Assembly: GCA_038241115.1 (NCBI GenBank)
Contig: JBBRGA010000012.1
Coordinates: 1-39,411, forward strand
Reading direction: 5' to 3'
DNA length: 39,411 nucleotides
Source: JANYJJ01 sp038241115
GTDB lineage: Bacteria > Pseudomonadota > Gammaproteobacteria > Burkholderiales > Burkholderiaceae_C
Shown: in pieces, positions 15,969 to 22,726 of the stretch
Position numbering within the stretch: the stretch's first letter is position 1
Layout: each line of letters starts with the position of its first letter
Translations under genes and position numbers: made by a program
Notes under the pieces: model-generated
Database searches by the model: none
What the model saw: the letters and a program-made list of their open reading frames with translations, nothing else
What the model was told of the DNA's origin: nothing

Positions 15969-17225
15969 ATGAAAAAAACGAATGCTTTTTATGCGCAATC
16001 CGGCGGCGTCACCGCCGTCATCAATGCGTCTGCATGCGGAGTCATTGAAACGGCACGCAAAAATCCCGGCAGCATCGGCAAGGTCTACGCGGGCCGCAAC
16101 GGCATCATCGGCGCGCTGACCGAAGACCTGATTGACACCGGCAAAGAGTCAGACGCGGCCATCCGCGCGTTGCGCTCCACGCCGTCAGGTGCCTTTGGCT
16201 CGTGCCGCTTCAAGCTCAAATCGCTTGAGACCCACAAGCGCGAATACGAACGCTTGATCGCCGTCTTCAAGGCCCACAACATCGGCTACTTTTTCTACAA
16301 CGGCGGAGGCGATTCGGCCGACACCTGTTTCAAGATCAGCCAATTGTCACAGGCCATGGGCTACCCGCTGCAAGCCGTGCATGTGCCCAAAACCATCGAC
16401 AACGATTTGCCCATCACCGACTGCTGCCCTGGCTTTGGCTCGGTGGCCAAGTACGTGGCGGTGTCGGCCCTGGAAGCCTCGTTCGATGTGCGCTCGATGA
16501 TGGCCACCTCAACCAAAGTGTTTGTAATGGAAGTGATGGGCCGCCACGCAGGCTGGATTGCGGCGGCCGGAGGCTTGATTGAGAGCCACGGCATACCGGT
16601 GGTCATCCTCTTCCCCGAAATTGAATTTGACCGCGTCAAGTTCCTGGCGCGCGTGGCCAAGTTGGTGAAGAACCACGGCTACTGCACCGTGATCGTGTCT
16701 GAGGGCTGCCACAACCCCGACGGCACTTTCTTGGCCGAACAGGGTTCGCGCGACGCATTTGGCCACGCGCAATTGGGCGGCGCCGCACCGGTGGTTGCCA
16801 ACATGATCAAAGAAGCCTTGGGTCATAAATTTCATTGGGCCGTGGCTGACTATTTGCAGCGCGCCGCGCGTCACATCGCGTCCAAGACCGATGTGAAACA
16901 GGCCTATGAATTAGGCCAACGCGCAGTGCAGTTGGCGCTCAAAGGTCACAACGCCGTCATGCCGACCATCGAGCGCATCAGCGACGTGCCCTACAAATAC
17001 AAAATCGGCATGGCCAATTTGGCCGACGTGGCCAACGTCGAAAAATTCATGCCGCGCGACTTCATCACCAAAGACGGTTTTGGCATCACCGACAAATGCA
17101 AGCGCTACCTGGAGCCGCTGATTCAAGGTGAAGACGCGCCGAAATACAAAAACGGCTTGCCTGTCTACGTGACATTGAAAAACGAAAGCGTGGCGAAGAA
17201 GTTGCCCGCTTTCAGGCTGAAGTAG
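15969..17225 (+). CDS. pfp: 6-phosphofructokinase, probably PPi-dependent
   Basis: A 418-residue PFK-fold kinase acting on fructose-6-phosphate. The nucleotide/PPi loop reads GGGDS at residues 112-116. The substrate loop is PKTIDND (Lys141) and the sugar-phosphate segment is MGRHAGW. ATP-PFKs usually have GGDGS and PGTIDND. An Asp at the 104-equivalent position plus PKTIDND indicates PPi use, though the Asp normally preceding it is Gly here. A PPi-dependent enzyme would be reversible in glycolysis/gluconeogenesis. The ATG 15969 has AGGAA 6 nt upstream. The 67-nt gap from pepN shows no terminator. Confidence 0.88.
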   Translation: MKKTNAFYAQSGGVTAVINASACGVIETARKNPGSIGKVYAGRNGIIGALTEDLIDTGKESDAAIRALRSTPSGAFGSCRFKLKSLETHKREYERLIAVFKAHNIGYFFYNGGGDSADTCFKISQLSQAMGYPLQAVHVPKTIDNDLPITDCCPGFGSVAKYVAVSALEASFDVRSMMATSTKVFVMEVMGRHAGWIAAAGGLIESHGIPVVILFPEIEFDRVKFLARVAKLVKNHGYCTVIVSEGCHNPDGTFLAEQGSRDAFGHAQLGGAAPVVANMIKEALGHKFHWAVADYLQRAARHIASKTDVKQAYELGQRAVQLALKGHNAVMPTIERISDVPYKYKIGMANLADVANVEKFMPRDFITKDGFGITDKCKRYLEPLIQGEDAPKYKNGLPVYVTLKNESVAKKLPAFRLK

Positions 17226-17274
17226 GCCGCAAACTGCTGCGATAGAATTTATGGCTGCACAGATAGTTGTAAAC

Positions 17275-17350
17275 GCCGGTGTAGCTCAGTTGGTAGAGCA
17301 GCGCATTCGTAATGCGAAGGTCGGGAGTTCGACTCTTCTCACCGGCACCA
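17275..17350 (+). tRNA. tRNA-Thr (anticodon CGU)
   Basis: A 76-nt cloverleaf including the encoded CCA. The acceptor arms GCCGGTG and CACCGGC pair fully. The D arm is GCTCAGTTGGTAGAGC, and the T arm contains TTCGACT. The anticodon CGT is at 17308-17310 within a TTCGTAA loop. The sequence is close to E. coli tRNA-Thr(CGU). A TAGAAT hexamer at 17243-17248, 26 nt upstream, may be its -10 element, but no good -35 box is visible. Confidence 0.97.
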
Positions 17351-17387
17351 GGTTTTCAAGACAGGCACAGCCCGCGTCAACAAACAG

Positions 17388-17431
17388 GCCCAAGCGTCAG
17401 TATCAGTCTGAAGCTTGGGCTTTGTACTTTT
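17388..17431 (+). terminator. Intrinsic terminator of tRNA-Thr
   Basis: GCCCAAGC (17388-17395) and GCTTGGGC (17413-17420) form an 8-bp stem, extended inside by TCAG/CTGA. It is followed by TTTGTACTTTT. It lies 38 nt after the tRNA CCA. Confidence 0.75.
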
Positions 17432-17447
17432 AGGCTTTGTACTTTTA
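17418..17447 (+). repeat. 15-bp perfect tandem duplication of the terminator tail
   Basis: The unit GGCTTTGTACTTTTA occurs twice head to tail (17418-17432 and 17433-17447). The first copy overlaps the distal end of the tRNA terminator stem and its T-rich tail. Confidence 0.92.
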
Positions 17448-17533
17448 CCAGTGGGATTTGCAACACGCGGCTTCGCTTTGTCCCACGTGAGCTTGCCATC
17501 AACGCGCCTGATTACTTTGCCGATGTACTCCAG

Positions 17534-17941
17534 ATGAATCGCGCGACTCAAGCCCTGGCTACAAGCTTGGGGGCCACATCGGCATGGCGTGTGTTGCTGA
17601 TCTTGATCGCCGGCGCCGTGGCGTATCTGGCGCTGATTCCAGCGCCGCCGGTGCTGATCGACACCGGCTGGGACAAAGCCAATCACACCTTGGCCTTCGG
17701 CACGATGGCATTCACAGCATTCTTGAGTTGCCGCAGGTCCAACGCAAAACGCTTGTTGCTGATGGGCCTGTTGTTTACCTACGGCGGCCTGATTGAAATA
17801 CTGCAAATGAACGTTCCCAGCCGCTCAGCCGACTGGGCCGACTTGCTTGCCGACACAGTCGGCATTGCCCTCGGCGCAGCCCTTGCGTCCCTGTTACTTT
17901 TTGCGTTCAGCGCGGCACTGAAGCAAAGGGCTGAACGGTAG
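17534..17941 (+). CDS. VanZ-like small membrane protein
   Basis: A 135-residue protein with about four hydrophobic helices (WRVLLILIAGAVAYLALI, TMAFTAFLS, LLLMGLLFTYGGLIEIL, GIALGAALASLLLFAF). It has the VanZ-type signature GWDKANHTLAFG, the turn NVPSRSADWADLLADTVG, and the conserved Glu-x-x-Q in the third helix (EILQ). VanZ relatives contribute to glycopeptide or teicoplanin tolerance in some Gram-positives, but their role in proteobacteria is largely unknown. ATG 17534 (MNRATQALA) was chosen because an upstream in-frame start overlaps the tRNA and its terminator. No clear ribosome site is visible. It is convergent with xerD. Confidence 0.72.
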   Translation: MNRATQALATSLGATSAWRVLLILIAGAVAYLALIPAPPVLIDTGWDKANHTLAFGTMAFTAFLSCRRSNAKRLLLMGLLFTYGGLIEILQMNVPSRSADWADLLADTVGIALGAALASLLLFAFSAALKQRAER

Positions 17942-18031
17942 GCATCGCTACCTGTCGATGCATCCTGCTGGCTGCGACCGGCGCGTGGTCACCACCAGAG
18001 CCTAACCACCCGCGTTGGTTGATTCGACAGT

Positions 18032-18934
18032 TCACCCCCGTGGATGATGCGCCGCATGCAAAACCCTCAGGCGCTCGCGCGCCACATGCGTGTAGATCTG
18101 GGTCGTGGAGATATCCGCATGTCCCAGCAACATCTGTACGGCGCGCAGGTCGGCGCCGTGGTTCAACAAATGCGTGGCGAAGGCGTGGCGCAGCGTGTGC
18201 GGCGACACCGGCGTGTACACACCTGCGGCCAGCGCATGCTTCTTGATGATTTGCCAAAACATCTGCCGCGTCATGGCGGCGCCGCGCGCTGTGACAAACA
18301 AAGCGTCTGTGGACTGCCCGCCCAAGATCACCGCACGGGCCTGCGCCAAGTAGCGGAGCAACCAGGCGTGGGCTTCTTCGCCAAACGGCACCAAGCGTTC
18401 TTTGGCCCCCTTGCCGCTCACATGCAGGGCGCTTTCGCCCAACCCCATGTGCACGGTTTTGAGGTTCACCAATTCGCTGACGCGCAGGCCGCTGGCGTAC
18501 ATCAACTCCAGCATGGTGCGGTCACGCAAACCCAGCGGAGTGTCTGCGTCTGGAGCTGCCAGCAAAGCCTCCACCTGCGCTTCGCTCATGCTCTTCGGCA
18601 CCCGCTGAATCTGCTTGGCCATCAGCAATTTGAGCGTTGGGTCGGCACTTAAAAAATGCTCGCGCAGAGCCCACCGGAAGTAGCGCTTGAAAACCGTCAA
18701 ACGGCGGTTGCTGCTGGTGGCCTTGCTGCCCGCGTGGCGCGTGCCGATGTACTCGCGCAAATCGATTTCGGTTGATTCGTTCAGCGCGCGCTGCCTGTCA
18801 GCCGCCAACCACACCGCATACAGCTGGAGGTCGCGGCGGTACGCATCCAGGCTGTTGCGTGCCAAGCCGTCCTCGATCCAAAGGGCATCGACGAATCGGT
18901 CTATGGCATCGGTGCTTTGTTGAACAACAGACAT
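18032..18934 (-). CDS. xerD: Site-specific tyrosine recombinase XerD
   Basis: A 300-residue tyrosine recombinase of XerD length (298 in E. coli). With XerC it resolves chromosome dimers at dif. The N-terminal SAM-like DNA-binding domain spans residues 4-95 (FVDALWIEDGLARNSLDAY). The catalytic residues are present: R151 in ASGLRVSEL, K175 in GKGAKER, H246 and R249 in SPHTLRH, H272 in LLGHADIS, and nucleophile Y281 in TQIYTHV. ATG 18934 (MSVVQQS) has a GAGAAG ribosome site. It is flanked upstream by the tctC terminator, so it probably has its own promoter. No dif site or mobile-element boundary is nearby, so a core role is likely. Confidence 0.93.
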   Translation of the reverse strand: MSVVQQSTDAIDRFVDALWIEDGLARNSLDAYRRDLQLYAVWLAADRQRALNESTEIDLREYIGTRHAGSKATSSNRRLTVFKRYFRWALREHFLSADPTLKLLMAKQIQRVPKSMSEAQVEALLAAPDADTPLGLRDRTMLELMYASGLRVSELVNLKTVHMGLGESALHVSGKGAKERLVPFGEEAHAWLLRYLAQARAVILGGQSTDALFVTARGAAMTRQMFWQIIKKHALAAGVYTPVSPHTLRHAFATHLLNHGADLRAVQMLLGHADISTTQIYTHVARERLRVLHAAHHPRG

Positions 18935-18958
18935 CTTCTCAAAAGTTGGTTTCAAACC

Positions 18959-18981
18959 AAAAGGGAGTCCGAAGACTCCCT
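18959..18981 (-). terminator. Intrinsic terminator of tctC
   Basis: On the minus strand, an 8-bp stem of AGGGAGTC and GACTCCCT closes a TTCG tetraloop, followed by TTTT. It lies 32 nt beyond the tctC stop and just before xerD. Confidence 0.82.
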
Positions 18982-19012
18982 CTCAACATGCCGGCCAGGT
19001 GCGTTGGCTGGC

Positions 19013-20005
19013 TCAATCCAACGAGAGTTTTTGCTGCGCGACAACGTTCTTGTAAACCTCAAATTCCGCCGCAATTTGCGCCGCAAATTGTTCGGGCGTG
19101 TTCGCCACGATCAATGAGCCCGTGTCTTCAATGCGTTTTTTCACGGCCGGGTCTTCCAGCGTTTTCTTGACTGCGCTGTTGACCTTGTCGACCACTTCTT
19201 TCGACAAACCTTTGGGGCCGTAAATGCCGTAGTAGGCCATGCGGTTCACCGGCTCCAAGCCCACTTCTTTGAAGGTGGGCACATTGGGCAATTGGCTCAA
19301 GCGCTGCGGTGCCGAGACGACGATGGCAATCAAACGCCCGTCTTTGATAAAGGGCAGTGCCGACGGCATGTTGTCAAAAATCATCGGCACCTGACCGGCC
19401 ACGGTGTCGTTCAAGGCAGGGCCTGCGCCACGATACGGAATGTGTGTGATGAAGGTGCCTGACAGGTTTTTGAACAACTCCATTTGGAGGTGACCGATGC
19501 CCCCTGTGCCAGAACTGGCGTACGAATACTTCCCCGGATTTTTTTTGAGTTCGGCAACGAAGCCTTTGTAGTCACGAGCCGGAAAGCTGGGGTGCACGGC
19601 AATCACATTGGGCGTGGCCGCCACGTTGATGATGGGTGTGAAATCGGTGATGGGGTTGTAGGGAATTTTTGGGTTGATGGCCGGATTGGCCGCGGTGGTC
19701 GACACCGTGGCCATGCCCAGTGCGTAGCCGTCAGGCGCCGATTTGGCGATCTCATTTGCGCCCACCGAGCCGCCGCCGCCGGCCTTGTTTTCCACGATCA
19801 TGGTTTGGCCAAACGCCACGTTTATTTTTTCAGACACCACCCGCGCCACGATGTCGGTGGTGCCGCCAGGTGCGAACGGGACGACCAGACGGACAGGCTT
19901 GTTCGGGTAGGCCTGGGCCCACACGCTGCTGCTCGTGCCCAAGATGACGCCGAAGCCTGTGAAGACGGCAAACGCGTTATGGGCGATGGATTTTTTAAAA
20001 GACAT
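19013..20005 (-). CDS. Tripartite tricarboxylate transporter substrate-binding protein (Bug/TctC family)
   Basis: A 330-residue periplasmic binding protein. A signal peptide is visible (positively charged start MSFKKSIAH, hydrophobic core, cleavage near VWA-QA). The mature protein opens with YPNKPVRLVVPFAPGG, the hallmark of Bug receptors, followed by TTDIVARVVSEK, GGGGSVGANEIAKSAPDGY and HIPYRGAGPALNDTVAGQV. These bind organic acids and feed TctAB permeases or two-component systems. No TctA or TctB gene is in the window, the usual orphan state in Burkholderiales. The ATG at 20005 has an AGGAGA ribosome site. It lies between two terminators, so it is a monocistronic unit. Confidence 0.93.
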   Translation of the reverse strand: MSFKKSIAHNAFAVFTGFGVILGTSSSVWAQAYPNKPVRLVVPFAPGGTTDIVARVVSEKINVAFGQTMIVENKAGGGGSVGANEIAKSAPDGYALGMATVSTTAANPAINPKIPYNPITDFTPIINVAATPNVIAVHPSFPARDYKGFVAELKKNPGKYSYASSGTGGIGHLQMELFKNLSGTFITHIPYRGAGPALNDTVAGQVPMIFDNMPSALPFIKDGRLIAIVVSAPQRLSQLPNVPTFKEVGLEPVNRMAYYGIYGPKGLSKEVVDKVNSAVKKTLEDPAVKKRIEDTGSLIVANTPEQFAAQIAAEFEVYKNVVAQQKLSLD

Positions 20006-20066
20006 TGCGTCTTCTCCTGAAGGGGGTGGGGACTCAAAAAACGTCTGGTTGAGGCGGCAACGAGTT

Positions 20067-20092
20067 AAAAAAATTCGCAAGCAAACCTTGCG
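20067..20092 (-). terminator. Intrinsic terminator of the chalcone-isomerase-like gene
   Basis: On the minus strand, CGCAAG and CTTGCG pair around GTTTG, followed by AA and seven Ts. It starts 31 nt past the stop of the upstream gene and precedes tctC. Confidence 0.8.
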
Positions 20093-20123
20093 CTGAGCTT
20101 ACTTGACGAGCTGGTCAATTCAC

Positions 20124-20732
20124 TCACGACCTGGTCGCAAGACTGAGCAACCCGGCTTTGAGTTTTGTGTCCACGGGCTTGTCGCCGATGAAGATTCGCA
20201 GCACGCCCGCATAGAAATCTGCGCCCACAACGGGCTGACCGATGACGGCACCATTCAGGCTGAAGACCATGCCCTTGCCTGGAATGAAGTCCAGTGTGAC
20301 GACATCGCCTTTGCGGATTTTGCCGACGGCGTCGATGCTGCGATCAAACTGATCCATGCGATCTTTCAGGGCAGCAGCTTCGGCTTCGGTGGAGTTGCGC
20401 GGTATGCCCACGTTCACCGCCTTGGTGAATTCCTTGGCGTCCACCTCGAGCAGCATCTTGATTTGGATGCGCTTGGCACCTTGGACCGCCAAGACAGCCG
20501 CCGGCTTATCGGCCTTTTCGGTCATGTACAGCGCCGCTGCGTAGGCTTTGAACATCAGAACCGCCCGAAAGCCGATGCCGTTGAGCACCAGGTCGGTGTC
20601 AGCCACCCGAATGCGGTCGTCGAAGCGCTGGCCGTCAACTTCGGCAGCCGACACATTCGTGCTCAGCAGCGGCGTGAGAGTGAGCGCCAAAGTCAGCAGC
20701 ATTCGGCGCAAATTGCATATTGAAAAAATCAT
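20124..20732 (-). CDS. Secreted chalcone isomerase-like protein
   Basis: A 202-residue protein with a probable signal peptide (MLLTLALTLTPLLSTNVSAAE; cleavage near VSA-AE). The mature part has the bacterial chalcone isomerase-like pattern: GVDGQRF-type VDGQRFDDRI, LVLNGIGFRAVLMFKAYAAALYM, and the later LDFIPGKGMVFSLNGAVIG. This fold in bacteria is usually not a flavonoid enzyme; a fatty-acid- or ligand-binding role is suspected but unproven. ATG 20732 (MIFSICNLRR) gives a good n-region; 20702 is an alternative. It is followed by its own terminator. Periplasmic location is inferred from the signal. Confidence 0.78.
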   Translation of the reverse strand: MIFSICNLRRMLLTLALTLTPLLSTNVSAAEVDGQRFDDRIRVADTDLVLNGIGFRAVLMFKAYAAALYMTEKADKPAAVLAVQGAKRIQIKMLLEVDAKEFTKAVNVGIPRNSTEAEAAALKDRMDQFDRSIDAVGKIRKGDVVTLDFIPGKGMVFSLNGAVIGQPVVGADFYAGVLRIFIGDKPVDTKLKAGLLSLATRS

Positions 20733-20815
20733 GGTGTCATGGCAGTGAGCCTGAGTAGGTTGACTGTTCAACGGCAAAAAAGCATTTTGCGCTGACAGCC
20801 CGAACTCCGACCCCA

Positions 20816-21697
20816 TCATGCGCGCGATGCGGCGGTGCTGATTCCCGCGACAAAACGCGGCCACAAGGCAACGGGCAGATCGTGGCCCATGCCGGGAATG
20901 ACGTCAATTTCAGCGCCGGCGATTTTGCGCGCCAGGTCGTGACCAGCCTCCACTGGCACCAAGGGATCGGCCTCACCGTGCAGCACTTGTGTGGGTGCCT
21001 TGATGCGACCGAGCAACGCGGTTCGGTCGCCGTCGGCTGCGATGGCGATCATTTGACGCGCCGTGCCCTGAGGCCGGTGGCTGCGCCGCACTGACATGTT
21101 CAGGCGCTGAGTCAACCACTCGTCGGCCGCAGCGTACGCCGGGCTGCCGATGGCTTTGTACAGACCGACGTAATGCTGCACGATGCTGTCAACGTCGGCA
21201 GCTTTGGGGCGCGACATCAAAGCCCCGCGCGCTTTCATGGTTGGGCCGGGCAAGCTGCGGGCACCGCTGCTGGTCATCATCAGCGTCAGGCTTTTCACGC
21301 GCTTGGGGTGGCGCACTGCCATCTGCTGCGCAATCATGCCGCCCATCGAGACACCACAAACGTGTGCGCTGCTGATGCCCAGCGCGTCCAGCACACCGGC
21401 TGAGTCGTCGGCCATATCGGCCAGGGAATAGGCGCTTTCGACCTTCATTCGCATCATGTACTTCAGCGAATTCCAGCCCAGCGAAGGCACGCCGTGGTGA
21501 TCGAACCCTTTGCTCAAGCCGATGTCACGATTGTCAAAGCGAATGACCCTAAACCCGCGCGCCACCAGGCTTTGCACAAAGTCTTCATGCCACGCGACCA
21601 GTTGCATACCCAGGCCCATGATGAGCAGCAACGGCTCGCCTGAAGCCGAGCCGTGGTCTTCAACTTCAAGGTGGATGCCGTTGCTGGGAATTTGCAT
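20816..21697 (-). CDS. Alpha/beta hydrolase (aclacinomycin methylesterase-like)
   Basis: A 293-residue hydrolase beginning with GIHLEVEDHGSASGEPLLLIMGLG. The nucleophile elbow is GVSMGG, the catalytic Asp lies in HGEADPLVP, and the His is in GMGHDLP near the C terminus. The IMGLGMQLVAWH and RFDNRDIGLS segments are typical of the RdmC/AclR-like branch found widely in environmental bacteria. The substrate is unknown. ATG 21697 is preferred over an upstream start because of the conserved N-terminal strand. The 194-nt leader region holds two hairpins that separate it from the lipase-like gene. Confidence 0.85.
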   Translation of the reverse strand: MQIPSNGIHLEVEDHGSASGEPLLLIMGLGMQLVAWHEDFVQSLVARGFRVIRFDNRDIGLSKGFDHHGVPSLGWNSLKYMMRMKVESAYSLADMADDSAGVLDALGISSAHVCGVSMGGMIAQQMAVRHPKRVKSLTLMMTSSGARSLPGPTMKARGALMSRPKAADVDSIVQHYVGLYKAIGSPAYAAADEWLTQRLNMSVRRSHRPQGTARQMIAIAADGDRTALLGRIKAPTQVLHGEADPLVPVEAGHDLARKIAGAEIDVIPGMGHDLPVALWPRFVAGISTAASRA

Positions 21698-21756
21698 GTG
21701 GTTCTCTGTCTGTGAAGTGTGCAAATCGAGCCGAAGCGGTCAGGTTCAAGCCGATG

Positions 21757-21792
21757 CTCATTGTTTTTCGCTAAATTGCAAAAACCAATGAG
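21757..21792. repeat. 12-bp inverted repeat with one-base bulge
   Basis: CTCATTG-TTTTT and AAAAA-CAATGAG flank the loop CGCTAAATTGC, with one unpaired C at 21785. It abuts the GAACCGGTTC palindrome and the REP-like hairpin that follows. Confidence 0.75.
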
Positions 21793-21794
21793 AA

Positions 21795-21854
21795 CCGGTT
21801 CGGACTGAGGTGTCGAAGTCCTGCGTCGGCCTTCGATACCTCAGTCCGAACGGG
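21795..21854. repeat. REP-like intergenic palindrome
   Basis: A 21-nt arm at 21798-21818 pairs with 21831-21851 with one G/A difference, closing a 12-nt loop. The arm contains TTCGGACTGAGGT and TCGAAG. This resembles the widespread proteobacterial intergenic palindromes with TTCGA...CTCAG...CGAAC cores. It lies 40 nt after the lipase-like stop and could act as a terminator or mRNA stabiliser. Confidence 0.75.
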
Positions 21855-21891
21855 GTGTGAGGTGCAAACGGGAACGAAATAAACCTCTCGT

Positions 21892-22695
21892 TCAAGCCCG
21901 CTTTGCCTCCGCCGGAAAAAACCATCTGCGCGCCCCGCTGGCGTCGAATCGCTTCCAGGCTTTGGGGTCTTGCGCCAAGCGGTCGGCAATTGCAAAGTGG
22001 GCCAGCGGATTCATGCCCATGCCGACGTGGCTGGCATTGACCTCGACGTTCTCGGTGAGCGGGCCTTCCTCGTCGATGCTGCACTGCCACGCCACGACGC
22101 CGTCGGTGCGGGAATAGATTGAGGTGGTGGGTACGGGCGGAGCCCGTCGAATTTGTTCTACCAAGTTGGGGTCGGTTTCGCGTTGACGGCTGACCATTTG
22201 ATAAAACCGCCACGCGTTGGTGGCTTTCATGTTGCCGGTGAAAGGCGTTCCCAAAGTCACCACACAACGTGTTTGCGAAACCAGCGTTTTGGCAGTTTCG
22301 CGGGCATAGATTCCGCCCAGGCTCCAACCGATCAAGCTCACCGGGCGCTGGTGGCGCTTGAAGATGGCGTCCGCTTGCGCCTGACACGAACGCAGCACGC
22401 CTTCGCGCGGACCAAAGTTAAAGCCCTGCTCCCACGGGTAGGCCACATAGCCCAATGACTCTAAAAAACTTCGCAGCGGCGCGGTGCTGTAGTCATTGGC
22501 ACCCAGACCCGGGAAAATCAACACCGGATGGCCGTCGCCTGACGGCAATTTGCGCATCCAAGGCATGGCAGCAATCGACGCTGCGTACTCCCACGGAGCC
22601 CTGCCCTCCATCAACATCAACCATAAATTGGGCGCCTCTACCGAGGCATTTGGAATGCTGACTTCGGTTGGCTTTTTCGAACGTTTAAGAGGCAT
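21892..22695 (-). CDS. Lipase-like alpha/beta hydrolase
   Basis: A 267-residue protein with the central hydrolase fold. FPGLG forms the oxyanion region, followed by GYVAYPWEQGFN. The nucleophile elbow is GWSLGG, the catalytic Asp is in IYSRTDGVV, and the His in ASHVGMGMNP. The last two blocks are characteristic of a lipase/PGAP1-like group. An N-terminal hydrophobic signal is absent (MPLKRSKKPTEV), so it is likely cytosolic. It follows the WS/DGAT gene by 31 nt on the same strand, so a role in neutral-lipid turnover is a reasonable inference. ATG 22695 was chosen because the earlier frame overlaps the WS/DGAT coding end. Confidence 0.82.
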   Translation of the reverse strand: MPLKRSKKPTEVSIPNASVEAPNLWLMLMEGRAPWEYAASIAAMPWMRKLPSGDGHPVLIFPGLGANDYSTAPLRSFLESLGYVAYPWEQGFNFGPREGVLRSCQAQADAIFKRHQRPVSLIGWSLGGIYARETAKTLVSQTRCVVTLGTPFTGNMKATNAWRFYQMVSRQRETDPNLVEQIRRAPPVPTTSIYSRTDGVVAWQCSIDEEGPLTENVEVNASHVGMGMNPLAHFAIADRLAQDPKAWKRFDASGARRWFFPAEAKRA

Positions 22696-22726
22696 TGCGC
22701 GAACTGCAAGTGGCTGTGCGCTGATG

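Noticed and set aside
17275..18934. Genomic island at tRNA-Thr with an integrase
   Set aside because: The recombinase is a normal XerD, no duplicated tRNA 3' end is seen, and no cargo genes lie between.
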